In this document: one piece after another, positions 24,930 to 33,398 of the stretch
Layout: every line of letters starts with the position of its first letter
Numbering within the stretch: the first letter of the stretch is position 1
NCBI GenBank assembly: GCA_938002665.1
Contig: CALLAE010000048.1
Span: 1-53,287, forward strand
Length of the DNA: 53,287 nt
Source: an uncultured Saprospiraceae bacterium
GTDB taxonomy: Bacteria > Bacteroidota > Bacteroidia > Chitinophagales > Saprospiraceae
Direction: 5' to 3'
Notes under the pieces: model-generated
What the model saw: the letters and a program-made list of their open reading frames with translations, nothing else
What the model was told of the DNA's origin: nothing
Databases searched by the model: none
Program-made: the position numbers and the translations under genes

Positions 24930-26831
24930 TTGTATTCATTCCAGAATATCAATCTCCATTTTGGAGATTTCCAACTTTTCGATAATGTATCCTTTGTAAT
25001 ATCACCAGGTGACAAAGTTGCGTTAGTCGGAAAAAATGGCGCGGGTAAAACAACTCTCTTCAAAATTCTCACAGGCGAAATAGAAGCTGATACCAGTGAT
25101 ATCACTATGCCAAGGGATACCTCCATTGGGTATCTTTCACAACACTTAGACTTTGAAGAAGGCAAGACGATACAAGAAGCCTGTCTCGAATGCTTCAAGA
25201 AGTACTTTGATGCAGAAGCAAGAATAGAAGAGATAAATAAATTATTGCAAGTAGATCAAACAGAAACCCATCTCACAAAATTGCTAGATGAACTAGATCA
25301 ACTCAATATTACCATTGCCAGTCTCAATGTCAGCAACCCATACGCTGATACTGCCAAAATTTTGAAAGGCTTTGGATTTAAGGAGGAGCAGCTGGATGAC
25401 AAAATATCTACTCTTTCAGGTGGCTGGAAGATGCGGGTACAAATGTCTAAACTTTTGCTGACCAAGCCAGACTTACTGCTTCTGGATGAGCCAGATAATC
25501 ACTTAGATATAGAAGCACTGATCTGGTTTGAAAAGTATCTTAAGAATTATCAAGGAGCTATTCTCTTTATTTCTCATGATATTGATTTCATGTCTAATGT
25601 CGCTTCCCGCATTTTAGAACTTTCTAATCGAAAACTATTCGATTTTAAAGGTAGTTATAAAAACTATCTAGACGGGAAAGAGCTCCGTCAAGAAAAGGAA
25701 GAACAGGCTTTTGTTAACCAGCAAAAAGTTATTAAAGAAAAGGAGAGAACCATTACACGGTTTATGGCCAAGGCCACAAAAACCAAAATGGCTCAATCCA
25801 TGAAAAAGCAACTGGATAAAATGGAGAGAATTGAGTTGACTCAAGAAGATGTCACTCAGATCAAAATTCAGTTTCCTATGGTCCATGCACCCGGTAAAAT
25901 AGTCACGACCATAAAGAATGCTTACAAGTCCTATGGTGATAAAAAAGTACTAGAGGATGTTTCTCTGGTTTTGGAGAGGGGGCAAAAGATAGGCTTTGTA
26001 GGGCAAAATGGACAGGGTAAATCTACCTTAGTAAAAATGATTGCCAAGCTTACACCATACGACAAGGGCACTGTAGAGCTAGGCCATAATGTCCTTCTTA
26101 GTTATTTTGCACAAGATCAGGCTGAAACTTTAGATACCAGCAAAACAGTCTTAGAAACTATAAAAGACAAAGCAGATGCTGAGCTGCAGACTAAGTGTAG
26201 AAACATTCTGGGTGCTTTTGCCTTCTCAGGTGAAGATGCAGAAAAGAAAGTATCAGTGCTCAGTGGGGGAGAGAAATCTCGTCTTTCTATGGCATGTCTC
26301 GTATCCCAAAAATCAAATTTTCTAATACTGGATGAGCCTACTAACCATCTAGACATCCATGCAAAGGCTATACTCAAAAAGGCAATCATGGAATATCCAG
26401 GAACTATGATTATTGTTTCTCACGACAGAGAGATACTCAGAGGTACCGTAGATATTACGTATGAATTCAGAGACCGAAAAATCATCCAATATCTTGGGGA
26501 TCTGGATTATGTACTACAGAAAAGGGAAGTGGATGATGTGAGAGAATTTGCACTGTCAGATGCACCAAAGAAAAATGACAAGCAAAAAGCGAAAGCGAAA
26601 AATGAGCTGAGCTATGAGGAAAGCAAAAAGATAAACAGGAATATAAGTAGGCTAGAAAAAAGAATAGATGAGTGCGAGAAGGAGAAAAAAGAGATTCATG
26701 AAAAACTACTAGATTCTAGTTATTATAATTCACCAGAGGGTACTGCTGCTCTCAAGAAACTCTCAAAAATCGATACTAATCTAGATAAGTATACAGAAGA
26801 ATGGGATACTTGGGTATCCAAGCTAGACTAG
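24930..26831 (+). CDS. ABC-F family ATPase (ribosome-associated type)
   Basis: A 633-residue protein with two ATPase domains and no membrane domain. Domain 1 has Walker A GKNGAGKTT (Lys40), signature LSGGWKMRV and Walker B DEPDNHLD (186-193). Domain 2 has GQNGQGKST, LSGGEKSRL and DEPTNHLD. The charged linker between them includes RFMAKATKTKMAQSMKKQ, and a coiled C-terminal extension follows (about 560-633). ABC-F proteins act on the ribosome in translation or antibiotic protection; the subgroup is not clear here. The start is TTG directly after the yqgE stop; the first residues MYSFQNINLHFGD match the family start, so it is the true start. The first Walker B has Asp189 where the family signature has Thr. 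Confidence 0.93.
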   Translation: MYSFQNINLHFGDFQLFDNVSFVISPGDKVALVGKNGAGKTTLFKILTGEIEADTSDITMPRDTSIGYLSQHLDFEEGKTIQEACLECFKKYFDAEARIEEINKLLQVDQTETHLTKLLDELDQLNITIASLNVSNPYADTAKILKGFGFKEEQLDDKISTLSGGWKMRVQMSKLLLTKPDLLLLDEPDNHLDIEALIWFEKYLKNYQGAILFISHDIDFMSNVASRILELSNRKLFDFKGSYKNYLDGKELRQEKEEQAFVNQQKVIKEKERTITRFMAKATKTKMAQSMKKQLDKMERIELTQEDVTQIKIQFPMVHAPGKIVTTIKNAYKSYGDKKVLEDVSLVLERGQKIGFVGQNGQGKSTLVKMIAKLTPYDKGTVELGHNVLLSYFAQDQAETLDTSKTVLETIKDKADAELQTKCRNILGAFAFSGEDAEKKVSVLSGGEKSRLSMACLVSQKSNFLILDEPTNHLDIHAKAILKKAIMEYPGTMIIVSHDREILRGTVDITYEFRDRKIIQYLGDLDYVLQKREVDDVREFALSDAPKKNDKQKAKAKNELSYEESKKINRNISRLEKRIDECEKEKKEIHEKLLDSSYYNSPEGTAALKKLSKIDTNLDKYTEEWDTWVSKLD

Positions 26832-27550
26832 TTCCATTTGTCCAACTGATGCACTACAGCCTTCATGTCCTTGGGAAGAGGTGCTGAAAAGACCAGTTCC
26901 TTATCAGTTATTGGATGCCTAAATTTCAATTCATGCGCATGGAGCGCCACTCTGCTAAGCAATGGCCGTTCTTCTCTATCAGTTTTTCGATTCATTTTCT
27001 TCTTAATCTTAGAAAGCAAAAAAGGCTCTCCATTACCATAGAGCGGATCACAAACTACAGGGCATCTCATTTCTTTCATATGTACTCTAATCTGATGCTG
27101 CCGCCCCGTCAATATTTTCAACTCTAATAAAGCATACTGCTTCCAGCTCTTTGCTATTCTGTACTTCGTCAGAGATTCTTTACCATTTTCACTCACCATC
27201 ATACCCTTTCTTTTTCCACCAGCAGAAGAAATAGGTAAATCTATCAGGCCTACTTCTAGTGGTGGTACATTGTGGACTATAGCCTTGTAAAACTTATCTA
27301 ATTGCCTTTCCTCAAAAGCTATAGATAATGTTTTATGCGCCTTTTCTGACTTAGTAAATAATATCAATCCACTTGTCTCTTTATCTAATCTATGATTAAT
27401 AAAAACATGAGGTCTTTTTTTTGAAAGCTCTCCAACTAATGAGGGAATGTTGCGGTCATACCTATCAGGAATAGTAAGGTAGGGTGCTGGTTTATTGACC
27501 ACTATAAGATCGTCATCTTCATGCATAATCTCCCATCGCTGCTTTTTCAT
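26828..27550 (-). CDS. RluA-family pseudouridine synthase
   Basis: A 240-residue RNA pseudouridine synthase of the RluA family. The catalytic Asp56 lies in INHRLDKETSGL. ILTGRQHQIRVHM and CPVVCDPLYG follow, and the C-terminal LHAHELKFRHP strand is typical. There is no N-terminal S4 domain, so it belongs with the short forms (RluA, TruC-like); the target RNA cannot be named. Its ATG overlaps the stop of the upstream RibF-GT gene by four bases (ATGA), suggesting coupled translation. It converges on the ABC-F gene with a 4-base overlap. Confidence 0.93.
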   Translation of the reverse strand: MKKQRWEIMHEDDDLIVVNKPAPYLTIPDRYDRNIPSLVGELSKKRPHVFINHRLDKETSGLILFTKSEKAHKTLSIAFEERQLDKFYKAIVHNVPPLEVGLIDLPISSAGGKRKGMMVSENGKESLTKYRIAKSWKQYALLELKILTGRQHQIRVHMKEMRCPVVCDPLYGNGEPFLLSKIKKKMNRKTDREERPLLSRVALHAHELKFRHPITDKELVFSAPLPKDMKAVVHQLDKWN

Positions 27551-29535
27551 GATGATTGTTTCTTTAATTGATCATAAGTTTTCTTACCGCTGAGATAGTA
27601 CTGAACTATTATTGAGTGCTTATGTATAAGAGGTTTTTCACTCGAAATAATCTTGTGTTTCCTAACTAGCTCTTTTACCTTACGACGTTTCGCAATAAGT
27701 GAGATTATATTTCCATAAAAGCTAAAATGAGCTTTTATTACAGCCCAAGTACTCGCAACCTCTCCACTGAGAAGAAACTTTATACCAGCAATCCCATCTA
27801 GTACTAAACGCAGTGGTAGCTTAAAAAACAGGTTAAAACTGTTCTCGTTCTTAAAAAGGGTAGCCAAACTATTCCTAAAATTCAAAAACACCTTTCTCGA
27901 ATTTCCATAATCCATAGTACCTCCACCTAGATGATAAACTACAGAGTGAGGAATCACAGCTAGATAATATCCAGCCCTTTGCATTCTCCAACACAAATCA
28001 ATTTCCTCATGATGTGCAAAGAAATCTTCATCAAAACCGCCAAGGGTTCTGAACACCTCTGCTCTACAAACAAAGGCTGCTCCGCTCGCCCAAAAAATCT
28101 TCTGAATATCGTCGTAATGACCAGCATCTTCTTCCACTGTATCAAAAATTCTACCCCTACAAAAAGGATAGCCTAGATAGTCGATATGACCTCCCGCCGC
28201 ACCAGCATACTCAAAAGCCTGCCTTTGCTCATACGAAAGAATCTTAGGCATTACAGCTGCACATTCTGGATATTCTTCTAGATATGTTATTAATGGATCT
28301 AGCCATCCCTCGGTTACTTCTACATCTGAATTGAGTAAGACAAAGTACTTTTCATCTATTCCATTAAGCCCTTTATTATAGCCACCTGCAAAACCATAGT
28401 TTTTGTCTAACGATACTACCTGCACTTCTGGAAACCATTCTTCTAGAACTTCTAAACTATCGTCTGTACTAGCATTATCAATAACCACCGTTTTAAAAAT
28501 CTGCTCACTGCTAAAACCCACTGATGGCAAATAGGTTTCGAGGAATTGGCTTGTATTATAGTTTAAGATGACGACAGCTGTTTCTAAGTTCCGAAGGGCA
28601 GTTCCTCCACTAAAAAAGTTCAAGCTATCCTCCTTATCAGCCTTCAACTGTGCCTTTAGGGCATCTAGGCTTTCAAATTTTTTGTCATCTCTTAAGTAAC
28701 TAAGTAACTGAATAGAAATCCGTTGGTCATAGATATCTTCATCGAAATCAAAAATATTGACCTCTATAGTTGTGGGCTGCGTTGAATCTAAAGTCGGTAT
28801 GTTGCCGATGTAAAGCATACCTTGATATTGCTCTCCATTCACCACTACATAACAAGCATAGATTCCATCCTTGGGTATTAGTTTTTTAGAATCTTCTACT
28901 TTCAGATTAGCTGTAGGGAAGCCTAATTTTGTGCCTAGCTTTTTTCCTCTCACAACATGGCCAGACAATTCATACGGCCTATTAAGCAAAGTGTTAGCAG
29001 TCTCCAGATCACCACCGAGTATAGCTTTCCTTATTCTCGTAGAGCTAATGGCTAGCTGGTCTGCTTCATACTTACTTATCTCAGTTACCTCATAATTATA
29101 TTGTTGTGCTTTAGATCTTAACAAATCAATGTTGCCAGCTCTGTTCAAACCAAACTTGTGATCATAACCTATCACAAGATGTCTAGGTCTAAATTTTTCT
29201 ATCAATAGCTTTTCAATATACTCGGATGGCGCTAACTGTGAAAACTCCACAGTGAAAGGCACTATGACAAGAATATCAATATCTGTATTCCTTAACAAAT
29301 CAATTTTTTCCTGTAAAGAAGTCAGGATTTTTAGACTTTTATCCTTAGGGTATACGATGCTTCTAGGATGTGGATCAAAGGTGATGACTACACTGGGACC
29401 TTCAGTAGATTGAGAGAGCTGTTTTATCTTTTTTATGAGTTTCTGATGCCCACTATGGAGACCATCAAAAGACCCTACAGTAACTACCGAGCCACTGAGT
29501 TGTGGCAGACTATCCATATCCCTAAAAACCCTCAT
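27547..29535 (-). CDS. ribF: Fusion of riboflavin kinase/FAD synthetase (RibF) and a family 2 glycosyltransferase
   Basis: A 662-residue protein. Residues 1-308 are a complete RibF. The FMN adenylyltransferase half has GSFDGLHSGH (21-30) and SSTRIR (164-169). The riboflavin kinase half has GKKLGTKLGFPTANL (198-212) and the catalytic Glu258 in IEVNIFDFD. A nine-residue linker (309-317, SGGTALRNL) joins it to a GT2 glycosyltransferase of the rhamnosyltransferase/WbbL type: VVILNYN, VIDNASTDDS, NYGFAGGYN, LLNSDVEV (401-408) and FFAHHEEIDLCWRM. A basic tail follows from about 560. RibF makes FMN and FAD; the GT half should transfer a sugar, possibly to a surface glycan. No start codon exists at the junction. 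Downstream, the RluA gene overlaps by 4 bases. Confidence 0.88.
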   Translation of the reverse strand: MRVFRDMDSLPQLSGSVVTVGSFDGLHSGHQKLIKKIKQLSQSTEGPSVVITFDPHPRSIVYPKDKSLKILTSLQEKIDLLRNTDIDILVIVPFTVEFSQLAPSEYIEKLLIEKFRPRHLVIGYDHKFGLNRAGNIDLLRSKAQQYNYEVTEISKYEADQLAISSTRIRKAILGGDLETANTLLNRPYELSGHVVRGKKLGTKLGFPTANLKVEDSKKLIPKDGIYACYVVVNGEQYQGMLYIGNIPTLDSTQPTTIEVNIFDFDEDIYDQRISIQLLSYLRDDKKFESLDALKAQLKADKEDSLNFFSGGTALRNLETAVVILNYNTSQFLETYLPSVGFSSEQIFKTVVIDNASTDDSLEVLEEWFPEVQVVSLDKNYGFAGGYNKGLNGIDEKYFVLLNSDVEVTEGWLDPLITYLEEYPECAAVMPKILSYEQRQAFEYAGAAGGHIDYLGYPFCRGRIFDTVEEDAGHYDDIQKIFWASGAAFVCRAEVFRTLGGFDEDFFAHHEEIDLCWRMQRAGYYLAVIPHSVVYHLGGGTMDYGNSRKVFLNFRNSLATLFKNENSFNLFFKLPLRLVLDGIAGIKFLLSGEVASTWAVIKAHFSFYGNIISLIAKRRKVKELVRKHKIISSEKPLIHKHSIIVQYYLSGKKTYDQLKKQSS

Positions 29536-29610
29536 TAATACTGCATATTATCAGCCTAAAGGTATAACTATCTCACTTATTTTGAATCCAGATATATTAA
29601 TGAATTTAAT

Positions 29611-29618
29611 TATGTTTG
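29611..29618 (+). promoter_or_regulatory. Possible mrp promoter -7 element (TATGTTTG) followed by a hairpin
   Basis: TATGTTTG matches TAnnTTTG and lies 68 bases upstream of the mrp ATG. Overlapping it, bases 29615-29640 can pair as TTTG...CAAA enclosing CCCG...CGGG around an A-rich loop, a hairpin that would lie at or just before the transcript start. The nearest upstream TTTG (29581) is spaced too far for a standard -33 box. Confidence 0.35.
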
Positions 29619-29686
29619 CCACCCGAAAAAACCGGGCAAATAAACTATTTGGAACTGTTTCCGAGTAATATTGTTTAGCTAACAGA

Positions 29687-30775
29687 ATGGGTATAGATAG
29701 TAATAAAATAGTAGCGATCCTAAGAGGAATTACAGATCCTAACTCTGGTAATGACCTCGTCGCCATGAAGCTAGTAGAACAGCTGAAGGTAGAAGGAGCA
29801 AGCATTTCCTTCTCTGTGAATACAGCAGGCCTTCCAGAAACCACAAAGTTTGAGCTACATGAGAAAATAAATACTGCGATTCTAGCTGCATACCCGCAAG
29901 CTAAACTCAATATCCATTTCACTCATGAAGCTAAGAACGCTAGGCCCTTGTCCCAGATTAAGAACATCATAGCAGTGGCCTCTGGAAAAGGTGGGGTAGG
30001 CAAATCAACAGTCTCTACTAATCTTGCTTTAGGCCTAAAGAAATTAGGAGCGAAAGTAGGTCTGATGGATGCTGACCTCTATGGACCCTCGGTTCCTACT
30101 ATGCTGAATATTGCTGATAAGAAACCCGAAATCAAACAAGTCTACAACAGACATAGAATAATCCCTATAGAGCAGTATGGCATCCACACTATTTCTATAG
30201 GTAATATTGTAGATCCAGAAGCTGCCGTAGTTCTAAGAGGACCTAGATTAGGCGGAATTATCAAGCAATTTGTAAACGAGGTCATCTGGCCAGAATTGGA
30301 TTATTTGATTATCGATCTGCCACCTGGGACTGGTGATATACAACTGACCTTAGTACAGACTATCCCACTCACTGGCGCTATCATTGTCACAACGCCTCAA
30401 AAAGTGGCGGTAGCAGATGCTATCAAAGCGATGAACATGTTTCGCCTAGATAATATTAAAGTACCCATAGTCGGCATAGTAGAAAACATGTCTTGGTTTA
30501 TACCAGAAGACCAGCCCGAAAAGAAATACAAAATCTTCGGAGAAGGGGGTGGTAAGACCCTGGCTAAAAAAGCGGAATGCGCTCTTTTAGGTCAATTACC
30601 CCTTATAAGTGAAATAAGAGCACAGAGTGACTCAGGTAGACCTATAGTTCTAGACGAAGAAAATGATGTAAGTAAGTTCTTCACTAAGCTGGCTATGAGA
30701 GCAGCTGAGCAGATACAAGTCAGAAATGAGTTATTACCACCAACACAAATCGTTGGAGTGAATATTCAAAAATAG
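29687..30775 (+). CDS. mrp: Mrp/NBP35-type iron-sulfur carrier ATPase
   Basis: A 362-residue P-loop ATPase. Residues 1-85 are a MIP18/DUF59-like domain. The deviant Walker A ASGKGGVGKST (98-108) follows, then GLMDADLYGPSVPTML, LRGPRLGGI and IIDLPPGTGD. The protein carries and delivers Fe-S clusters in the cytoplasm. The CxxC motif that bridges a cluster between two subunits in many Mrp proteins is absent: the segment after ENMSWF reads IPEDQPEKKYKIFG. I recall this also in other Bacteroidota members. The next gene, 38 bases on, encodes a NifU C-terminal-domain protein, which fits a joint role. Confidence 0.92.
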   Translation: MGIDSNKIVAILRGITDPNSGNDLVAMKLVEQLKVEGASISFSVNTAGLPETTKFELHEKINTAILAAYPQAKLNIHFTHEAKNARPLSQIKNIIAVASGKGGVGKSTVSTNLALGLKKLGAKVGLMDADLYGPSVPTMLNIADKKPEIKQVYNRHRIIPIEQYGIHTISIGNIVDPEAAVVLRGPRLGGIIKQFVNEVIWPELDYLIIDLPPGTGDIQLTLVQTIPLTGAIIVTTPQKVAVADAIKAMNMFRLDNIKVPIVGIVENMSWFIPEDQPEKKYKIFGEGGGKTLAKKAECALLGQLPLISEIRAQSDSGRPIVLDEENDVSKFFTKLAMRAAEQIQVRNELLPPTQIVGVNIQK

Positions 30776-30813
30776 CTTAGAGAAGACTTACATTTATACC
30801 AACAGACACTATA

Positions 30814-31077
30814 ATGTCAGAATCAGAAAAAGAAAGCCTCATAAAAAACATAGATCTTACTCTCGATGAGATCAGACCACACCTGAAAGTGGATGGTGGA
30901 GACATCGAAGTTGTGGATATCACTGCAGATATGACCGTCCAAGTAAAGTGGGTAGGTAATTGTATCAATTGTACCATGTCTGCAATGACTATGAGAGCTG
31001 GAGTAGAGCAAACCATCAAAGCTAAATACCCTGAAATACAAAATGTTGTCGCTGTGAATGGTGTCAACGCAGGCTAA
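30814..31077 (+). CDS. NifU C-terminal-domain iron-sulfur protein
   Basis: An 87-residue protein consisting of one NifU-like (Nfu) domain. The cluster-binding motif is C50-I-N-C53 in WVGNCINCTMSAMTM, preceded by RPHLKVDGGDIEVVDI, which is diagnostic. It is a scaffold or carrier for Fe-S clusters. The free-standing single-domain form is common. It lies 38 bases after mrp and 16 bases before pyrF, so all three are probably one transcript. Confidence 0.93.
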   Translation: MSESEKESLIKNIDLTLDEIRPHLKVDGGDIEVVDITADMTVQVKWVGNCINCTMSAMTMRAGVEQTIKAKYPEIQNVVAVNGVNAG

Positions 31078-31093
31078 ATTACCCTAGATTCTG

Positions 31094-31921
31094 ATGAGCA
31101 GATCAGCCCTTTACGAAAACATACGAGCTAAGCAATCTTTTCTTTGTATCGGTCTGGATACCGATATAGATAGAATTCCTAAACATTTACTAGCTTCTGA
31201 TGATCCCATCTTTGAATTCAATAAACAGATTATAGATAATACCCAAGACCTAGCAATTGGTTATAAGCCTAATACAGCTTTCTATGAAGCTCTCGGACCT
31301 AAAGGAATGGAGTCGCTAAAAAAAACAATGGACTACATTCCTGATGACCTGCTGGTTATTGCCGATGCTAAGAGAGGAGATATAGGAAATACTTCCAGGC
31401 TGTATGCCAAAAGTTTTTTTGAATATTACAACGCAGATGCCCTTACCGTGGCTCCATATATGGGTGAAGATTCAGTCAGCCCTTTCTTAGAATATGATGA
31501 CAGGTGGATAATTATCTTAGGCCTTACTTCTAATAAAGGCAGCAATGATTTCCAGCACATAGAATCTAAAGACGGCATCAAGTTACACGAGCAAGTTCTA
31601 ATGACCTGTGCAACTTATGGGACAGCTGATAATACCATGTTTGTCATAGGTGCTACACAAGCAGCTTACATGACTAAAATAAGAAAACGAGTTCCTGATC
31701 ATTTCTTCTTAGTCCCCGGTGTAGGAGCACAAGGTGGCAGCTTGAGCGAGGTAGCTAAGTATGGCATGAACAACCAAGTAGGACTTATAGTCAATTCTTC
31801 TAGAGGTATTATCTATGCAAGTGAAGGTGAGGATTTTGCAGAGCAAGCAAGACAGAAAGCATTAGTTGTTCAGCAAGAAATGGCTCAGCTCCTGGCACAA
31901 TATGCTGACAGGCTCAGTTAG
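31094..31921 (+). CDS. pyrF: Orotidine 5'-phosphate decarboxylase, type 2
   Basis: A 275-residue enzyme that converts OMP to UMP, the last step of de novo pyrimidine synthesis. It begins FLCIGLDTDIDRIP, has KPNTAFYEALG, the catalytic Lys/Asp motif DAKRGDIGNTS and the phosphate-binding VPGVGAQGG and NSSRGI segments. The length of about 275 and the DAKRGDIGNTS form mark it as the PyrF type 2 group (longer than the 230-residue E. coli type). It is 16 bases after the NifU-like gene. Confidence 0.95.
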   Translation: MSRSALYENIRAKQSFLCIGLDTDIDRIPKHLLASDDPIFEFNKQIIDNTQDLAIGYKPNTAFYEALGPKGMESLKKTMDYIPDDLLVIADAKRGDIGNTSRLYAKSFFEYYNADALTVAPYMGEDSVSPFLEYDDRWIIILGLTSNKGSNDFQHIESKDGIKLHEQVLMTCATYGTADNTMFVIGATQAAYMTKIRKRVPDHFFLVPGVGAQGGSLSEVAKYGMNNQVGLIVNSSRGIIYASEGEDFAEQARQKALVVQQEMAQLLAQYADRLS

Positions 31922-31925
31922 CAGC

Positions 31926-33305
31926 TTAAAAATGCATCAACTCCACTTTGGAGTGACTCCACATATAATTTCTCAGTATTAAATCAGCTTCTGGACTCAG
32001 AGCTTCATATTTGATGCATTCCTTTATTTCTTCTATCCCATAATTTGAGTCCTCTATATCTATATACCCGAAGCCTCTATAATGGCCATCTTCTACTAAG
32101 AATACAGCGCGCTCATCTATACTGCGCCCTTCTTCCATCAGTATAAAATTCTCATCAAAAAGCCTATTCACTATAACTTCGCTTTCATTGAATCTTTGAT
32201 TATACAAGTATGGCGGCTCTTCACCTATGCATGCGCCTTGGCATTTAGTAAGCTCATAATTAAAGCAAGTATTAGTAGATCTGTCTATTAGGTTTACCTT
32301 ATTACAAAGTTGGAAGGCTTCTCCTATTTGCTCTATATGAGACAAGGCAGATTTTCTGGCACTGAATAAGGAGAGGGCTTTATCCGTTTTATTAGCCTTG
32401 ACAACAGCATATCTAAAATACCCCGACTTATCAGTCTCTTTGATAATAGCAAAATCATATGTTTTAGTTTTCTGGATTTTATTAATAGAAGGCTGTACTT
32501 CCTTTATTTCCTTAGACTCCTTGAGTAAGGAAGCTAATTCGCTACCTGTAATCTCGTAGGAAATGCTGGCGACATTATCGAAAAGCTTATCCGTTTTTCT
32601 GGTATACTTAGCAAAGTGTTGCTTGGCTCTCGCTTTGATATCTATGCTCTTTCCGATATAGATTATCTCTTCTTGACTGTTCCTGAAATAATATACACCA
32701 CATTCTTCTGGCAAAGATTCCACATCATCTATACTCAGAGCAGAGGGCAATTTAGTAAGCTTGAGACTAGCTTTTACAAGGTCTATTACTCCCTCTTCAT
32801 TACCTTGCTCATGGAATATTTTACCTAATAGAATAGTCGTAGCCCAAGCATCATCGTAAGCTCTATGACGATGCTTGACCGTAATTTTAAAATATCTGAT
32901 AAGATTCCCAAGACTGTAAGACTTCAACTGTGGGAAGGCTTTTCTAGAGAGTCTTACTGTACACAGATTCCTTCTGGTAAACGTATACCCTAAACTTTTA
33001 AATTCTGCTCTGAGAAACTGATAATCAAAACGGACATTATGTGCCACAAAGATGGCCCCTTCAGTCAGTTCTATCACTTGCTTAGCTACTTCGTAAAACT
33101 TGGGTGCATCTGCTACCATCTCGTTATCTATCCCCGTGATTCTTGTGATTGTGTATGGAATAGATCTTTCAGGATTAATCAGAGACTGGTATTCTTCTAT
33201 TATTTCCTTACCATCATATAGGATGATAGCTATCTCCGTTATTTTATCCCTATGAGGAATACCTCCTGTGGTTTCTAGATCTACTACTGCGTACTTAGTT
33301 TTCAT
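31926..33305 (-). CDS. DnaQ-like exonuclease fused to a GIY-YIG (UvrC-like) domain
   Basis: A 459-residue protein with two nuclease folds. Residues 1-175 are a DEDDh 3'-5' exonuclease: YAVVDLETTGG, FVAHNVRFDYQFL and HRHRAYDDA. Residues about 200-285 are a GIY-YIG domain, GVYYFRNSQEEIIYIGKS with RAKQHF. The remaining 170 residues resemble the stretch following the GIY-YIG domain in UvrC (CFNYELTKCQGACIGEEPPYLYN). This exonuclease plus UvrC-like architecture is known in Bacteroidota and Actinobacteria and is presumed to act in DNA repair. It is transcribed opposite to pyrF, four bases from its end. Confidence 0.88.
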   Translation of the reverse strand: MKTKYAVVDLETTGGIPHRDKITEIAIILYDGKEIIEEYQSLINPERSIPYTITRITGIDNEMVADAPKFYEVAKQVIELTEGAIFVAHNVRFDYQFLRAEFKSLGYTFTRRNLCTVRLSRKAFPQLKSYSLGNLIRYFKITVKHRHRAYDDAWATTILLGKIFHEQGNEEGVIDLVKASLKLTKLPSALSIDDVESLPEECGVYYFRNSQEEIIYIGKSIDIKARAKQHFAKYTRKTDKLFDNVASISYEITGSELASLLKESKEIKEVQPSINKIQKTKTYDFAIIKETDKSGYFRYAVVKANKTDKALSLFSARKSALSHIEQIGEAFQLCNKVNLIDRSTNTCFNYELTKCQGACIGEEPPYLYNQRFNESEVIVNRLFDENFILMEEGRSIDERAVFLVEDGHYRGFGYIDIEDSNYGIEEIKECIKYEALSPEADLILRNYMWSHSKVELMHF

Positions 33306-33315
33306 AGTGTAATCA

Positions 33316-33323
33316 CAAACTTA
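33316..33323 (-). promoter_or_regulatory. Possible promoter -7 element for the DnaQ/GIY-YIG gene (TAAGTTTG)
   Basis: On the minus strand TAAGTTTG fits TAnnTTTG and lies 10 bases before the ATG at 33305, which would give a very short leader. The upstream region is AT-rich without a clear -33 TTTG. Confidence 0.35.
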
Positions 33324-33398
33324 GTTAAGCTAGATATATTAAATTAAATATGTATTAAATAATGGCATCATACGTTCATTACAGCTTAATTTGTGAGC

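Noticed and set aside
28585-28611. The RibF-glycosyltransferase join as a simple sequencing error
   Set aside because: Both domains are intact and in one frame with no start codon at the join, so a single base error does not explain it; kept as a fusion pending read checks.
29551-29922. 123-codon minus-strand frame overlapping the start of mrp
   Set aside because: The mrp frame is certain by motifs and this frame covers its N-terminal domain in antisense; no family features.
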